Assembly: GCA_002701145.1 (NCBI GenBank)
Contig: PAEE01000039.1
Location: forward strand, 24,103 to 30,369
Reading direction: 5' to 3'
DNA: 6,267 bases
DNA from: Methanobacteriota archaeon
GTDB lineage: Archaea; Thermoplasmatota; Poseidoniia; Poseidoniales; Poseidoniaceae
Shown here piece after piece: positions 6,250 through 6,267 of this stretch. Both the position numbers and the translations under genes were made by a program. Position 1 is the first letter of the stretch; each line of letters opens with the position of its first letter. The notes beneath the pieces are model-generated. The model saw nothing but the letters and a program-made list of their open reading frames with translations, searched no databases and was not told where the DNA came from.

Positions 6250-6267
6250 ACAAACAACTCTGCTTGC

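Overview
The window reads as a moderately AT-rich archaeal chromosome segment, most likely from a planktonic euryarchaeote such as Marine Group II (Poseidoniales). The archaeal assignment rests on a bimodular archaeal tRNA-splicing endonuclease (EndA) and a prokaryotic archease. The Marine Group II suggestion rests on the company they keep: a membrane-anchored secreted M6 metalloprotease, a 63-residue cold-shock protein, an ABA4-like membrane protein and tight gene packing. The lineage is an inference; there is no rRNA or other phylogenetic marker here.

Layout. (1) Bases 1-1998, plus strand: the 3' part of an M6-family (immune inhibitor A-like) zinc metalloprotease with a C-terminal membrane anchor; its 5' end is outside the window. 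(2) Bases 1906-2853, minus strand: endA, converging on the protease gene and overlapping it by 93 bp. (3) From a 64-bp divergent intergenic region, a plus-strand operon-like run: a winged-helix protein with three 55-residue C-terminal repeats (2918-3877), an RfaE/HldE-like PfkB-family kinase homologue with altered signature motifs (about 3906-4958) and archease (4963-5430), with gaps of 28 and 4 bp. (4) A stand-alone cold-shock protein gene (5521-5712), with a perfect dyad upstream and a hairpin plus T-tract downstream. (5) Bases 5797-6249, minus strand: an ABA4-like (DUF4281-type) four-helix membrane protein gene.

How the genes may work together. EndA cuts introns out of pre-tRNA, and archease activates the RtcB ligase that joins the exons, so the divergent endA and archease genes bracket a tRNA-splicing neighbourhood. 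The two genes between them, a putative regulator with TerB/EF-hand-like repeats and a PfkB-fold protein with a degenerate active site, have no established role in RNA processing and are the most interesting part of the window. No RtcB, tRNA gene, mobile element, CRISPR array or replication origin was seen. No stretch longer than 300 bases lacks a gene.
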